Positions 9,201 through 17,970 of a DNA stretch of 64,000 nt are shown in pieces. The stretch lies in assembly GCF_010820665.1 (NCBI RefSeq), contig NZ_JAAIKC010000001.1, forward strand, positions 248,001 to 312,000. Reading direction: 5' to 3'. This DNA is from Paenibacillus sp. SYP-B3998. Its GTDB lineage: Bacteria; Bacillota; Bacilli; Paenibacillales; NBRC-103111. Position 1 is the stretch's first letter. Each line of letters opens with the position of its first letter. A program made the translations under genes and the position numbers. The notes beneath the pieces are model-generated. The model saw nothing but the letters and a program-made list of their open reading frames with translations. It was not told the DNA's origin and did not search any database.

Positions 9201-11511
9201 TGGCTTCCGTGGCGGATAGGGCGCGCTTCCATATCTTTAAATCGTCCAGCGTAACGGTTGCTCCGCCGTTTCCTTTATTACCGTCTGCACCGATGATGAC
9301 GTGATAAGGAGTATCCATACTGGACGTACCCAGTGCGGTGATATCCTTGGTCGCCTTCATGACACCGTCGACGTAAGTGGAGGCCGTCTTGTTCGTCCTG
9401 TCTACTGATATGGTGAAGTGGTGCCATTCTGTCCCTACACTTTGAGCCGAATAATCGATACGATTGGTGCCGTCTGCCATGTTAAGCGTCATATTGTTTG
9501 CAGTCGCAGGCCCAATATACCATCCGGCATTCTTACCGGAATTCCAGTCTTTGTTAGAGATTACCGATTGATCGCCTGCCAAATTGCCGGCGTGCCAGAA
9601 CGATACGGTGAAATCGCCATTACCGAACTTCAAGTCGGATCTGTCTCCAAGATCGATATAATTGGCATTGCCAGCCGTAATGCTGGCCGCTTGTCCGGAT
9701 TTGCCTGCCAAATAAGTGACATTACCAGCAGAGGTGGCCAGACCTGTTGCACCGGCAGCAGCATCATTCAAATTGCCGTCAAATTTCATGTCGGACACAA
9801 GCTGGTTCCACATTGTACTAGGATCGATCGGCGTCAATTCCGGTGCCGTGCCCTCCGTTCGTAAGTAAGTCTGCAAAGGTGCGCTTTTGTTGCCGTAAGC
9901 ATCCACTGCCGATATGGTAAGGACGTAGGACGTAGCCGGGCTCAGACCCGTTATCGGGATATTCATTTTGTTCGGAATCGGAGAGAAGTAAAAGTCCGAT
10001 AAAACATTGTACGACTTTGCGACTTCTGCCGTACGCTGGTTATACACTTTGATTTCATAATGATGCATGGATTGATCGTCTATGGCTTGCTTGAATGAGA
10101 GCATCGGCACGTTATTCGAACCCGGCAATACTTTAAGGTCGGGGTTCGCCGGGAATTGCGGTGCCGTTTTGTTGCGGTTGCTTGAGGTATACGTGAAATT
10201 ACTTTTTATTTCATCCTTCGTATTGCCTATTAATTTCACTACCCATTTTTTTCCCGCTAATGCACCGGCACTGTTATAAGGTGTTGGGGAATTATTGCCT
10301 TGCCATACGCCCCCCAGATAGATAGAGCCTGGATCTCCGTTATACTCCATGCGTTCAATCTCTACACGGTCCTTGTATACCTCAATGAGTTGGGATTGGT
10401 TGACAGGAAATTCGAATCGCCCATCCATCAATCCTTCTTCCGTGACAGCGGAATAGCCATGATCTGCCTCTATGTATGACATGGATCCAAGATTGATAGC
10501 GGTAAAATCTTTCTGATAGATCGAACGATCATCATTAATATCCAAATGCGAATGGCCGGATAAAACAATGACTTGAGGATAATCCTTCAAATCCGTAGAC
10601 AGGATCTGATTGCTTCCTTGCTGGCCGTCCATGGCGGTGCCGGACACAGGATGATGCAAAGTAATGAAGATAGGCTTATTCAGATTCGCCGGATCGGCTG
10701 TTATTGCTGCGAGCCGACCCTTCAGCCAGTTTCTTTGTCCTGTGTCACCGTTATAATTGTTCCCGTTTAAAAAGAAAAACGAATAGCCGCCGATTGTTTT
10801 CTCGTAATAGCCATTCGGCTGATCAGTAAACCATTCCGCCGGGTAATAGTTTTTCACTTCGGCTACGCTTGCGTCATGGTTGCCAATCGCAATCTGAACG
10901 GGCATGTCCGACCAATTTTTGCGTGCCAATTGTTTTTGCAGAACATCGCGTGCAAACAGATGATCAGGCCCTTTGCCATTACCGTTGTCATTGATGATGT
11001 CGCCTGCGATAACTATGGCATCCGGATTGGGAAAGATGGAAGAAAGAACATCGAAATTGCTGGCATACCTTGCGTGTGTCTTGGCATTCTCAGCATCCGT
11101 GCCGGGACCTACATGGATATCCGACATCGCAGCGAATTTCAGCAGCGGTTTTTCGGTCGTTTTGATGATGTAGCCGTATGTAGCGGGTTTACTCCAGACG
11201 CCGTCTTTCAAGGCGATTACTGAGATATTCGTCGACCCCGTAAGGACAATCGGCGTTCCGTTAAACTTAAGGCTTGTTTCGTCAGGCATGGTCCCGTCCA
11301 ACGTGTAATAGATGTCGGCACCTGATGTGGTGGAGTTAAGCGCAACAGTAACAGATTGCTCATAGCGTCCTGCGGGTACGGAAACGACCGGCGTGTCGAC
11401 TGTAGCTGCTGCGATCGCTACCGGTATAGAGCCTGCCCCTACTGAAAAAACAACAGAAGTTGCTATGGTGCAAGCCAGGAATGCGGATACAAATTTTTTG
11501 GTTCTCAACAA
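6214..11511 (-). CDS. S-layer-anchored, multidomain calcineurin-like phosphoesterase
   Basis: A 1765-residue secreted protein. In order: signal peptide (1 to about 34); chitobiase-like C-terminal domain with YYTLDGTMPD (about 36-115); metallophosphoesterase (about 122-365) with MSDIHVG, GDIINDNG, IGNHDA, LHHPVSG and SGHSHLD, giving the usual Asp/His/Asn metal ligands; fibronectin-like region (about 460-560); LamG-type sandwich (about 570-780); discoidin/F5-8C-like domain (about 860-1020); four cadherin-like beta-sandwich repeats of about 85 residues (about 1023-1375) with NGVTLSGF-type starts; a linker domain; and three SLH motifs (about 1590-1765). It probably hydrolyses an extracellular phosphoester while bound to cell-wall polymer; the substrate is unknown. 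The start is TTG, six bases after GGGAGGA. Confidence 0.85.
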   Translation of the reverse strand: MLRTKKFVSAFLACTIATSVVFSVGAGSIPVAIAAATVDTPVVSVPAGRYEQSVTVALNSTTSGADIYYTLDGTMPDETSLKFNGTPIVLTGSTNISVIALKDGVWSKPATYGYIIKTTEKPLLKFAAMSDIHVGPGTDAENAKTHARYASNFDVLSSIFPNPDAIVIAGDIINDNGNGKGPDHLFARDVLQKQLARKNWSDMPVQIAIGNHDASVAEVKNYYPAEWFTDQPNGYYEKTIGGYSFFFLNGNNYNGDTGQRNWLKGRLAAITADPANLNKPIFITLHHPVSGTAMDGQQGSNQILSTDLKDYPQVIVLSGHSHLDINDDRSIYQKDFTAINLGSMSYIEADHGYSAVTEEGLMDGRFEFPVNQSQLIEVYKDRVEIERMEYNGDPGSIYLGGVWQGNNSPTPYNSAGALAGKKWVVKLIGNTKDEIKSNFTYTSSNRNKTAPQFPANPDLKVLPGSNNVPMLSFKQAIDDQSMHHYEIKVYNQRTAEVAKSYNVLSDFYFSPIPNKMNIPITGLSPATSYVLTISAVDAYGNKSAPLQTYLRTEGTAPELTPIDPSTMWNQLVSDMKFDGNLNDAAAGATGLATSAGNVTYLAGKSGQAASITAGNANYIDLGDRSDLKFGNGDFTVSFWHAGNLAGDQSVISNKDWNSGKNAGWYIGPATANNMTLNMADGTNRIDYSAQSVGTEWHHFTISVDRTNKTASTYVDGVMKATKDITALGTSSMDTPYHVIIGADGNKGNGGATVTLDDLKIWKRALSATEAKALSDSYQSTTLYNLNQLTAKIQEAEQFTAYVKGTTGLSLPVQAQNELEARLANAKTITSGNSATAIDQAYLDLMWALQTAQNGIIYTFIPKTAFSIHSFSSYADNENAVPSNILDGQETTIWHSKWEAPAAPFPHWVIIDMESTYKLNGIQRKSRANQSAVEFPKTFELYASDNPADLNDPAFLSNAANKASGMFRKTWTGNVYTDFVSLDKALQGRYVKFIVTGTYNTDPSKTFTSMSEIDFTGDKVTSGNANLTDLKINGVLVDGFAPNTLEYSLNVPNNVTNAKVTYTTSEPQATVVVNGGSNLQVGNNVVTVTITAPNGNVRSYVINLNRADISPASLSDLRVNGVTLSGFASDKFDYSLSVPYETTVTSITYSTASPTSTVVVTGGDKLTVGKNTVMVTVTAQDRTKSIYSIVITRQSQALSSDSSLLDLRVNGKTLDGFASDKLNYSLSVPYETTVTNITYSTANPAATVVIAGGDKLIVGVNTVTVTITAQDGTKRIYSIAISRQPQALSSNANLLDLRVNNIALNRFAPDKLSYTIDVSFGTTVATVTYSAEHATSQVVVTGGSSLLVGLNRISVLVTAQNGTTKEYVILVSRLPNSSESSNSSPSSPTAVVPPMKPERPGNSAVIKDEDLQKNSASISVALTEGQNRIIIPIAQVNQLNGRPLNVQTHDVKLSAPADLLKSVASLLPSVDNTAAITVKIEPISAEQANRTLKEASSKDNGLYTLGGKVFDLAIFVTDAAGKQYEMNELKKPVTITFPIPVGMNPKLAGIYKILDDGNLTYLGGTLTIGNTAIEVGIDRLGHYAVLSLEKNYSDVTRMHWAYSTIQELSARNIVNGVTNSSFAPTQDVSRAEFASLLVRTLNLKSSETAPFGDVAGNAWYAKEVFAAYKAGIITGDSRQMFDPNRTITREEMAIMLVRAYEYRTGVKLEKASTEISDASMISDWALPYVNSAIKAKLLTGRQEGLFVPAEHTTRAEAAQAVYNLLK

Positions 11512-11904
11512 GCGAAGTCCTCCCTTTCACAAGCTTGAATGATTGATTGATGTAAATAGCTTCATGTGTGCTTGTACCGATGATTTAGATAGGCATTCCT
11601 CCTTTACCTATAAAACAATATAAAAACATATTAATTAGTTGTTTTTATAATTGTTTAATTGCATTTTATTTGTATTTTGTTTTTGTGAGATTAAATAAAG
11701 GTAATGTTTTTGTAAAGGAAAAGAGGGCTGGGCTTTTGAAAATCAATAAAAACGGCTTGATGGTCTTCGTATTTTCTTAATAATGCGTTGATGTTGATAT
11801 AACAATCAGAAGTTAAACTAAATAAAGGGAAAAACACGATAAACAAATTATTCAAATTTAAATTAGTTGTTTTTATTATGATTTATTCTTGATGAGGTGG
11901 CCCG
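11512..11904. other. Divergent AT-rich promoter region with a 15-bp direct repeat
   Basis: This gap separates the S-layer gene (minus) from the permease gene (plus). ATTAGTTGTTTTTAT occurs twice, at 11634-11648 and 11862-11876, once near each gene. This could be a shared operator. No coding sequence is apparent. Confidence 0.4.
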
Positions 11905-12837
11905 ATGAGTTTTCTAAGTGATTTTCGCACAATGGTGGTTGGCATTTTACTCGAATCGTTTCCCTTTATTTTACTTGGTGTCGTGATTTCTGCTTTGCTC
12001 CAAACGCTGGTTAGTGATCAACTGCTACAGCGATGGATACCGAAAAAAACGATTCCCGGCATCCTTTTCGGATGTTTGCTGGGTATAATTTTTCCGCTAT
12101 GTGAATGCGGGATCATCCCTGTTGTGCATCGGTTGATTCGCAAAGGCATGCCGCCTTATATCGGCATTGTGTTTATGATGGCAGGGCCGGTCATCAATCC
12201 GGTCGTATTTACTTCTACGTTTGTGGCCTTTCGGGCCCAACCAGAGATGGCTATCTCCCGTATGGTGCTGGCATTTGCCGCATCGGCCTTCATTGGGTTA
12301 TGGGCTTCTCGGGGAGTACATGCTTCTGCGCTCCCTAATACAGTGAGCAACGCTAATGAACAGGCCGCTACAGGCAAAAAAAACATCAAGCACCATCCCA
12401 ACAAAGCGCCAAACGCAGCATGGAAAACTAAATTGCATGAAACGTTGGAGCATGCTGCCATTGAAATGTTTGATGTAGGCAAATATTTAGTTTTGGGCGC
12501 TGCCGTTACAGCTTTGCTGCAAACAGCTGTAAGCAAGAAGTGGCTTCTTACGTTAAGTGATGGGGACTGGACCCCGCATTTGTTTATGATGGGGCTTTCC
12601 TATGTCCTTTCCATTTGCTCCACAGCAGATTCTTTTGTCGGAGCTACGTTCATTCCCGATTTTAGTTTAGGTTCAGTGCTTGCTTTTCTCGTATTTGGCG
12701 CCATGCTGGATATCAAAAGCACTTTGATGCTGCTAAAAGTCTTTCGCTTCAAAACCGTCGCTACGGTTCTGATCATTTCAGCAGTCGTTGTTCTGTTGGG
12801 GTCTGTCGCCTTCGATCAACTGTATATGCACTTATAA
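11905..12837 (+). CDS. UPF0718/DUF318-type permease (YcgR/YraQ-like)
   Basis: A 310-residue polytopic membrane protein with about eight hydrophobic segments. The family motifs are visible: PLCECGIIPV near residue 70, MMAGPVINPVVF near residue 90, and a second copy of the pattern, LSICSTADSFVGATF, near residue 240. The paired Cys and Pro residues are typical of the family, whose substrate is not firmly known. It ends 18 bases before a TIGR03943-type gene, the partner seen as ycgQ beside ycgR in Bacillus, so the two probably form an operon and a membrane complex. A GAGGTGG site precedes the ATG. Confidence 0.8.
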   Translation: MSFLSDFRTMVVGILLESFPFILLGVVISALLQTLVSDQLLQRWIPKKTIPGILFGCLLGIIFPLCECGIIPVVHRLIRKGMPPYIGIVFMMAGPVINPVVFTSTFVAFRAQPEMAISRMVLAFAASAFIGLWASRGVHASALPNTVSNANEQAATGKKNIKHHPNKAPNAAWKTKLHETLEHAAIEMFDVGKYLVLGAAVTALLQTAVSKKWLLTLSDGDWTPHLFMMGLSYVLSICSTADSFVGATFIPDFSLGSVLAFLVFGAMLDIKSTLMLLKVFRFKTVATVLIISAVVVLLGSVAFDQLYMHL

Positions 12838-12855
12838 AATGGAGGCGGGGTAATC

Positions 12856-13754
12856 ATGAAAATAAGTTCCGCGTTTGCACATCGAACGATTCGAGCTGCG
12901 GTCTTGATCGCATTTGTTTTTTTTATTGTCTGGATTAGCCAGTCGGATGCGTTGAGCTATTATGTGGCTCCAAGAATGGAGCTTTGGGTAAAAGGTCTTG
13001 CCGTTGGTTTGTATGTACTGGCCATGCACCAGCTTTATTTGGCGGTTCGAGATGTCTTGTCCAAAAAGAAGACTGCTGCGATCACTTGTGCTTGTTCATC
13101 ACATAGTCACGATCAATGGAAACCAAGCGTTATTATCATGTATGGGGCTTTGATCGTTCCGCTTGTTCTTGCCTTTTTATTTCCCGATGCGGTATTAGGA
13201 AGTCAGATGGCGGCCAAAAAAGGGTTGAATTTAACCCCTTCAGGTATATTGCTTAATAGCAATTCCGGTGATGCAGCTCCAAACTTAATTCCCAATAATA
13301 ATTGGATTCGGGACCGTCTTTTCCATTCAATGAATACACAAGGCCCTATGCCAAACAGGCTGCGGATATGTACAATCAGCCTCTCATTACGATTAACGAT
13401 GATATTTATATTGAATCGCTGACGTCGATGGACTTGTATCAAGAGCAATTTATCGGTAAAAAGGTGCAGATTAGCGGATATGTTTACCGTCTCGACAGTA
13501 TGAATAAAAACCAATTTGCCGTGGGAAGATTCGCGATGCGGTGCTGTGTCGCAGACTCCATACCGCTTGCTATCCTTGTAGAAACCGATACCCCCGAACA
13601 ATGGAAAAACGATATGTATGTGGTCGCTCTCGGCACCATTGAAAAACGTAATTTTGATGGCAAAAGCGTATTGGCTATCGATGCCAAATCGATAGACACC
13701 CAAAAAATGCCTACAAATCCTTACGTTTATGGAAATCCGTATTTTGGAAATTGA
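12856..13754 (+). pseudogene. TIGR03943-family protein (YcgQ-like), frameshifted
   Basis: The first frame (from 12856) encodes two membrane segments, a CACSSHSH metal-like patch, and SQMAAKKGLNLTP. Near 13320-13335 the homologous reading moves to the next frame, which continues as FPFNEYTRPYAKQAADMY and ends at 13754 with the typical VQISGYVYRLD and RFAMRCCVADSIP segments. Together they give one full-length family member of about 298 residues. The switch is at a TTTT run, so it is either a single-base mutation or a base-calling error. The neighbouring permease is intact. The 3' end sits about 40 bases from the sigK-derived segment. Confidence 0.75.
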
Positions 13755-13795
13755 TGAAACAAAGAAGAGTTCCACTGGTTACATCGTTTTGTGTT

Positions 13796-14308
13796 CACAT
13801 CGTCAAAAAATTCGACAACACAGGCGAAGATCTGGAGGATTTGATCTCCATCAGGACGATCGGATTGATCAAAGCGATCGAATCGTTCTCGCCGAACAAA
13901 GGCACGAAGCTTGCGACCTTCGCAGCTCGATGTATCGAGAACGAAATTTTGATGCATCTGCGATCGCTGAAGAAAACGCGGAAAGACGTGTCCTTGCATG
14001 ATCCCATTGGAACGGACAAAGAGGGGAATGAGATTACGCTGATCGACATCCTGGGCAGCGAAGCGGATGACGTGGTGGATGTGGTACAGTTAAAGATAGA
14101 GAAGTCGAAGATCTATAAGAATTTGGAAATACTGGATGAGCGGGAAAATGAAGTTGTGGTTGGACGGTTTGGATTGGAATTAGGCGGGGAAGAGCGGACG
14201 CAGCGGGAGATTGCGAAGGAGCTGGGCATTTCGCGGAGTTACGTTTCGAGGATAGAAAAAAGGGTGCTCATGAAGCTGTATCATGAGTTTTATAAGGCGA
14301 AGCGGTGA
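13796..14308 (+). pseudogene. Truncated second copy of sigK
   Basis: From CACATCGTC onward this segment aligns without gaps to 5235-5747 of sigK, including a same-position stop. The pro-sequence and about 63 N-terminal residues are missing. Upstream of the junction an unrelated 15-residue lead-in keeps the frame open from ATG 13751. The middle (about 13950-14129) is base-for-base identical to sigK, while differences cluster at both ends. One change replaces the Gly of SIGTIG with Arg in region 2. It is unlikely to work as a sigma factor because core-binding region 2.1 is incomplete. Confidence 0.88.
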
Positions 14309-14333
14309 TTTTTCTTAAAGTTGAAAAGCAAAA

Positions 14334-14367
14334 AGGGGCAGTGGATTTTCAAATTATCTCTGCCCCT
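14334..14367 (+). terminator. Hairpin after the sigK copy
   Basis: AGGGGCAG (14334-14341) pairs with CTGCCCCT (14360-14367). The following GTTTG is only a weak U-tract. The rest of 14368-14830 is AT-rich, with no gene or repeat that I recognise. Confidence 0.55.
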
Positions 14368-14830
14368 GTTTGATCATTTGCAACGTTTCAAGCTGGGGTT
14401 TGTATGCAGCCATGGTAAGTTTGTACTTCGGAATTTCTTTTTGGATGAATGGCGAATGTAAGTTTTTTGAAAAAGCGCACATATCATGCAAATGGATCGA
14501 TCTACCAGGCGAGATATCCTAGTGTTCCAGCATATAACATTTCTGACTGTATAGAGGGATTTAATTTACGGTAATTACCAGTGTGATCGGTCTGCTAGAA
14601 TCTTAGCAGTGAATTCGCAGAAATATTGGAGACCGAATGCTATAAGCAATATCTCGGAAGAGTTTCTCACCTGTAAGAAGTGCGCTAAATATCATTAAGA
14701 ACGAGTATTAAAAAACCGAATTTATTAGTAGTGTTAATACATGTGGAATGGGGACTGACGTTATTTATATAAAGACAGTTATCTTTGCTAAAAGTCCATT
14801 ATTTTTATTAATGTTATTGTTGACTGCTGC

Positions 14831-15300
14831 CAGAGGAAGATACGACTAAGGGAACTTGGCGAGTTGGTTGACGGGGCGAGTAATGCTGATCCCGTCTTTG
14901 ACTCCTTGAATATATAGCCATTCTTTTTCAAAAGTGTGTTTCCCATTCGGTGAATAAATTGTTGGTAGTTTCGTTGGAGCTACATTTAATATGATCCGAT
15001 AACAGTGAAATTTGCTTGCTAAACGGTGAATGTGGATTTTGTTGCCCGACGATGAATGATAACTCATCAAAACGATGTTTAAGCGCATGAATGAACCAAT
15101 CTGGCCAATCTTCCATAGTGCTGTCCCCTTCCTGTTGTTCGAGTGTGTGTATGTTAACTCTGATGGGAAGGGATGGCAAGTTGTTTGTTAGTCTGTAAGA
15201 TACTATAAATTTATTGTTGGAATTGTTGGAATTGTTGGGATTTCATATATATACTGGAATGAGTGAAGGCAGTAATAATCGGTTAAAAGAATGATTTTAT
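14831..15300. repeat. Dispersed repeat family A, copy 1 (small gene plus leader)
   Basis: About 470 bp shared with 26549-27024, and in part with 16178-16353 and 37999-38297. It consists of a minus-strand small gene, its leader with a long inverted repeat, and a plus-strand tail ending in TTAAAA-GAATGA-TTTTAT. Each copy lies just upstream of, or next to, an unrelated plus-strand gene of the array. No terminal inverted repeats or transposase are attached. Confidence 0.8.
14846..15116 (-). pseudogene. Repeat-borne small protein, copy 1, frameshifted
   Basis: Starts with MEDWPDWFIHALKHRFDELS and follows the intact copy at 26562-26849. About 26 bases of the intact copy are missing or altered around 14935-14945. 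The first frame therefore stops after about 62 residues, and the remainder (KEWLYIQGVKDGISITRP) continues in another frame to 14846. The function of the family is unknown. Confidence 0.6.
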
Positions 15301-15318
15301 CTGGTGGGGTGAGCTTCT

Positions 15319-15714
15319 TTGATTCAATCGCTATCAATAGATAGTTGGAATGGTAATATCGACATAGGCGAAACTTATGATAATCCTTCTTGGGAGTTAA
15401 TACTAGCATCAATTGCAAGGCTGAACGGAAAAAGACACACCTTGGTATCGTTGAATATGAAAGACGATTCATACATGCTAATTGGTGGTGGTGAAAGCGG
15501 TAAGTACATTGTAACAACGTCTTTTAATAACGTTTCTTTTTATAACTTAGTGTTCGGGTCAATGGGATGTGAACCTATACAATTGGTGGTTGGTGGACAA
15601 CTTGGGGATTATCCTCAAAAGATGTGCGTTGATTTTGATACCATGTCTTTAGCTGTGAAGACGTATGCATTAGAAGGGAAAATTGATAATTCATTGGTAT
15701 GGGAACTTGATTAA
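15319..15714 (+). CDS. Imm1-like immunity protein
   Basis: A 131-residue soluble protein. The pattern LNGKRHTLVSLNM, then LIGGGESGKYIVT, VVGGQLGDYPQKMCVDFD, and a final YALEGKIDNSLVWELD follows the Imm1 family of polymorphic-toxin immunity proteins. Such proteins bind and block a cognate nuclease or deaminase toxin. No toxin gene is adjacent, so it would be an orphan immunity gene. The TTG start lies 7 bases after GGTGGGGTG. It follows family A repeat copy 1, and the dyad at 15711 overlaps its stop codon. Confidence 0.65.
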   Translation: MIQSLSIDSWNGNIDIGETYDNPSWELILASIARLNGKRHTLVSLNMKDDSYMLIGGGESGKYIVTTSFNNVSFYNLVFGSMGCEPIQLVVGGQLGDYPQKMCVDFDTMSLAVKTYALEGKIDNSLVWELD

Positions 15715-15744
15715 AACATGGATTTCATTAACAAGTAGGAGGAT

Positions 15745-16104
15745 ATGTTGAAGAAAATTATTATTATTGCATCTTTCCTTATAATCATTCTCATCAGTTT
15801 TGCTATTTATCAATTTAATCAACCAGCCCTAACGAAAAATGATGCTATAGCTAAAGCAGGTATATATCTAACCACTGTAATTGAAAAAATGAATCTTCCT
15901 TATAACACGAAGAACGTAGAAGAAAGCAGTTGGTATATTAGTAAAAACGATTTTTGGAATAAGGCAATTGGCAATACAAGATGGATTGGTTTTATTGATG
16001 GAGTTGGTATTAACATAAAAGCGGATACAGGAGATTTTATTCAAATGATATTTCCACTAGATGGTGTCATAACGAAAGAGGAACATCCTGATTGGTTCAA
16101 ATAA
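15745..16104 (+). CDS. Small membrane-anchored or secreted protein
   Basis: 119 residues with an N-terminal hydrophobic segment (about residues 4-23) and no lipobox cysteine, so it is probably a signal-anchor protein facing outward. The rest is a mixed alpha/beta domain with GNTRWIGFIDGVGI and ends in HPDWFK. I do not recognise the family. AGGAGG lies 2 bases from the ATG and 5 from an adjacent TTG, so the start may be one codon later. It belongs to the dyad-separated array; the dyad at 16101 includes its stop. Confidence 0.6.
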   Translation: MLKKIIIIASFLIIILISFAIYQFNQPALTKNDAIAKAGIYLTTVIEKMNLPYNTKNVEESSWYISKNDFWNKAIGNTRWIGFIDGVGINIKADTGDFIQMIFPLDGVITKEEHPDWFK

Positions 16105-16177
16105 AAGAGAAGTTTCATATGATCTCGTTTGAGTTAAAGTCGAGGACGGGTAAAATAAAATTTGTCTCTCATTCTAG

Positions 16178-16353
16178 TAGGACCATCCCCTTCCTGTTGT
16201 TCGAGTGTGTGTATGTTAACTCTGATGGGAGGGGATGGCAAGTTGTTTGTTAGTTTGTAAGATACTTTAAATTTATTCTTGGAATTATTGGGATTTCGTA
16301 TATATACTGGAATGAGTGAAGGCAGTAATAATCGGTTAAAAGAATGATTTTAT
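16178..16353. repeat. Dispersed repeat family A, copy 2 (leader only)
   Basis: About 175 bp matching the leader and right-hand end of the family A repeats, but without the small gene. The inverted repeat is kept, with CCATCCCCTTCC on one side and GGGAGGGGATGG on the other, and the segment ends with the dyad. It sits between 15745-16104 and the gene at 16422. Retention of the leader without the gene suggests that the leader is a mobile or recombining unit in its own right. Confidence 0.75.
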
Positions 16354-16421
16354 TGAACGGGCTTTTAGTTTAAACAAAGATTATTTTTATTGACTATGTC
16401 CAGTAACATGGAGTTGAGTAT

Positions 16422-16859
16422 ATGAACATTAAACCAAATGCACAGGAGTTAACTAAAGTCAGTAATATTTTAGGCATAGATATAGTTATATTGAATGATA
16501 ATGACTCGAATAATTACATTAAAAGTATAATCAATAAGTTTAAGCCTTTTAAAATTATAGGACACTTATCAATTGGAAATGATTCTCTAACTATCCCATT
16601 GGAAAAATACGAATTTTTATACTCTAAGTTATTAAATTGTGAGCCAGCTTACATTTTCTTTGACCAAGAAGGTTTTGATAGAAATACAGTTGTTGTAGTT
16701 AAGGATGCTAAGTTAATTGGGAGTTTAATGGAGAACTCTTATGGAATGGAGTACTTTATATCTAATGAAAAATTGGATTATCTGATTGCTGTAAATTGGT
16801 ACGTGATTGAAGCTTCGGGGTCTGCAATAGAATACCTATCTAAATTAAGTTTGGGCTAA
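16422..16859 (+). CDS. Uncharacterised array protein
   Basis: 145 residues, soluble, without signal or membrane segment. Visible features are an N-terminal helix-strand start (ILGIDIVIL), a central FDQEGFDRNTVVVV segment, and a C-terminal helix. The size, composition and position between an Imm1-like and a CPCC-type gene make an immunity role plausible, but I recognise no family. It starts at ATG after GGAGTTGAG. Confidence 0.5.
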   Translation: MNIKPNAQELTKVSNILGIDIVILNDNDSNNYIKSIINKFKPFKIIGHLSIGNDSLTIPLEKYEFLYSKLLNCEPAYIFFDQEGFDRNTVVVVKDAKLIGSLMENSYGMEYFISNEKLDYLIAVNWYVIEASGSAIEYLSKLSLG

Positions 16860-16944
16860 AACCCAAAATTTTATCTGTACATATTTGGAAAGCGAAGAAC
16901 ATAAAAGCACGATTTTATTTGTAAAAGTAAAGGGAGGGTTACTA

Positions 16945-17463
16945 TTGCAAAAGTACACTTGCCCATGTTGTGGCTATAAGACGTTGGAAAGTGATGGTCA
17001 TTTTGATATATGTGAAATTTGCTTTTGGGAAGATGACCCTTATCAAGAATTTAAGCCGTATGATGGGTATGGGGCTAACCATGTATCATTAGCGGAAGCA
17101 CAAAATAATTATATTACTTTTGGAGCATGTGACAAGAATGGTATCGACAACGTACGGAAGCCAACTCATGACGAAAAAAGGGATGCTAACTGGAAACCAG
17201 TAAAGGAAGATGTAAGGGCAGACAACCTGTTTGAATTGAAACTTACTTGTAGAAAATTTAAGCAAGGTATCTATAGCATTGTTGAATTAGGGCGTAGCTT
17301 GGCATGGATAGATGTACCAAATGAATTTGTTCATATTGTAAAGGATGCTGAAAATCAGCTTGAAATGATACGCTTTTGTTCGAGTGATTACAAGCAACAA
17401 GAAGAAGCAGATGAAGTGGTTAAACGGTTGCAAGAACAGTTGAATATCGAAATAGAGGATTAG
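16945..17463 (+). CDS. CPCC-family cysteine-rich protein with C-terminal extension
   Basis: 172 residues from TTG 16945, six bases after AGGGAGGG. An upstream in-frame start at 16885 lacks a ribosome site and crosses the array dyad at 16901. The first 50 residues hold CPCCGYKTL and CEICFWEDDPYQ, the four-cysteine zinc-binding pattern of the CPCC family, which is common in toxin-immunity arrays. After a short linker, residues about 95-172 form a second domain with LELKLTCRK-like and LGRSLAWIDVPNEF segments, of a type often seen alone in such arrays. Function is inferred from family and neighbours only. Confidence 0.7.
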   Translation: MQKYTCPCCGYKTLESDGHFDICEICFWEDDPYQEFKPYDGYGANHVSLAEAQNNYITFGACDKNGIDNVRKPTHDEKRDANWKPVKEDVRADNLFELKLTCRKFKQGIYSIVELGRSLAWIDVPNEFVHIVKDAENQLEMIRFCSSDYKQQEEADEVVKRLQEQLNIEIED

Positions 17464-17493
17464 TTAAAAGAGCAATTTCATTATGGGGGTATA

Positions 17494-17913
17494 ATGAAGA
17501 AAAGATTAAAGAAGAAACTAGGCTTACCTTGGTTGTATCCAAATAATGTTTTGCAAAATGCAATACGTCTGAACCGCCAGAATAAGCGTAATAAGAGTTG
17601 GTACGTTTTACTCTATGAGTTTATTCCAATAGGGGCAAAGGATTATGAAGCCTTATGTAAAGAATATTGGGATGATGAAATCCAAACAAGCAAGTATGCA
17701 TATGCCACACATTGGTTAATTACCTTATGTTATTATGACCACAATATCCCACGTATTCTGATAGCACCCACAGCAAGTGACGGGAGCAGTCCAAGCATTT
17801 CACCTGTTGGGATGACTGTATACGATAGGAAAAATCCGCCAGAATTAGATTCTGTTTTGAGAACTTTTAATCAGAATGTGGAAACAATGAACAACGATAA
17901 ATATTGGAAATGA
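17494..17913 (+). CDS. Uncharacterised array protein
   Basis: 139 residues. The N-terminus is strongly basic (MKKRLKKKLGLPWLYP), followed by WYVLLYEFIP, a WLITLCYYDHNIPRILIAP strand region and a DGSSPSISPVGMTVYDRK loop. There is no signal peptide and no known catalytic pattern. It is flanked by dyads at 17464 and 17920, so it is a single-gene unit of the array. The start is ATG after GGGGG. I do not recognise the family. Confidence 0.5.
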   Translation: MKKRLKKKLGLPWLYPNNVLQNAIRLNRQNKRNKSWYVLLYEFIPIGAKDYEALCKEYWDDEIQTSKYAYATHWLITLCYYDHNIPRILIAPTASDGSSPSISPVGMTVYDRKNPPELDSVLRTFNQNVETMNNDKYWK

Positions 17914-17970
17914 ATTCAAATAAAACATAGATTTCATAAATGAAAGAAATTCAAAAAAGGTTGGTATGAA

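Noticed and set aside
13751..14308. A working second sigma-K with a new N-terminus
   Set aside because: The lead-in of about 15 residues has no ribosome site worth the name and cannot replace regions 1.2-2.1. A conserved Gly is changed.
14846..15300. Family A repeat as a miniature transposon with terminal inverted repeats
   Set aside because: The inverted repeat is internal, in the leader of the small gene. The outer ends do not match each other and no target duplication is visible.
16885..16944. Upstream start for the CPCC protein
   Set aside because: This start lacks a ribosome site and would translate through the array dyad. TTG 16945 has AGGGAGGG at proper distance.
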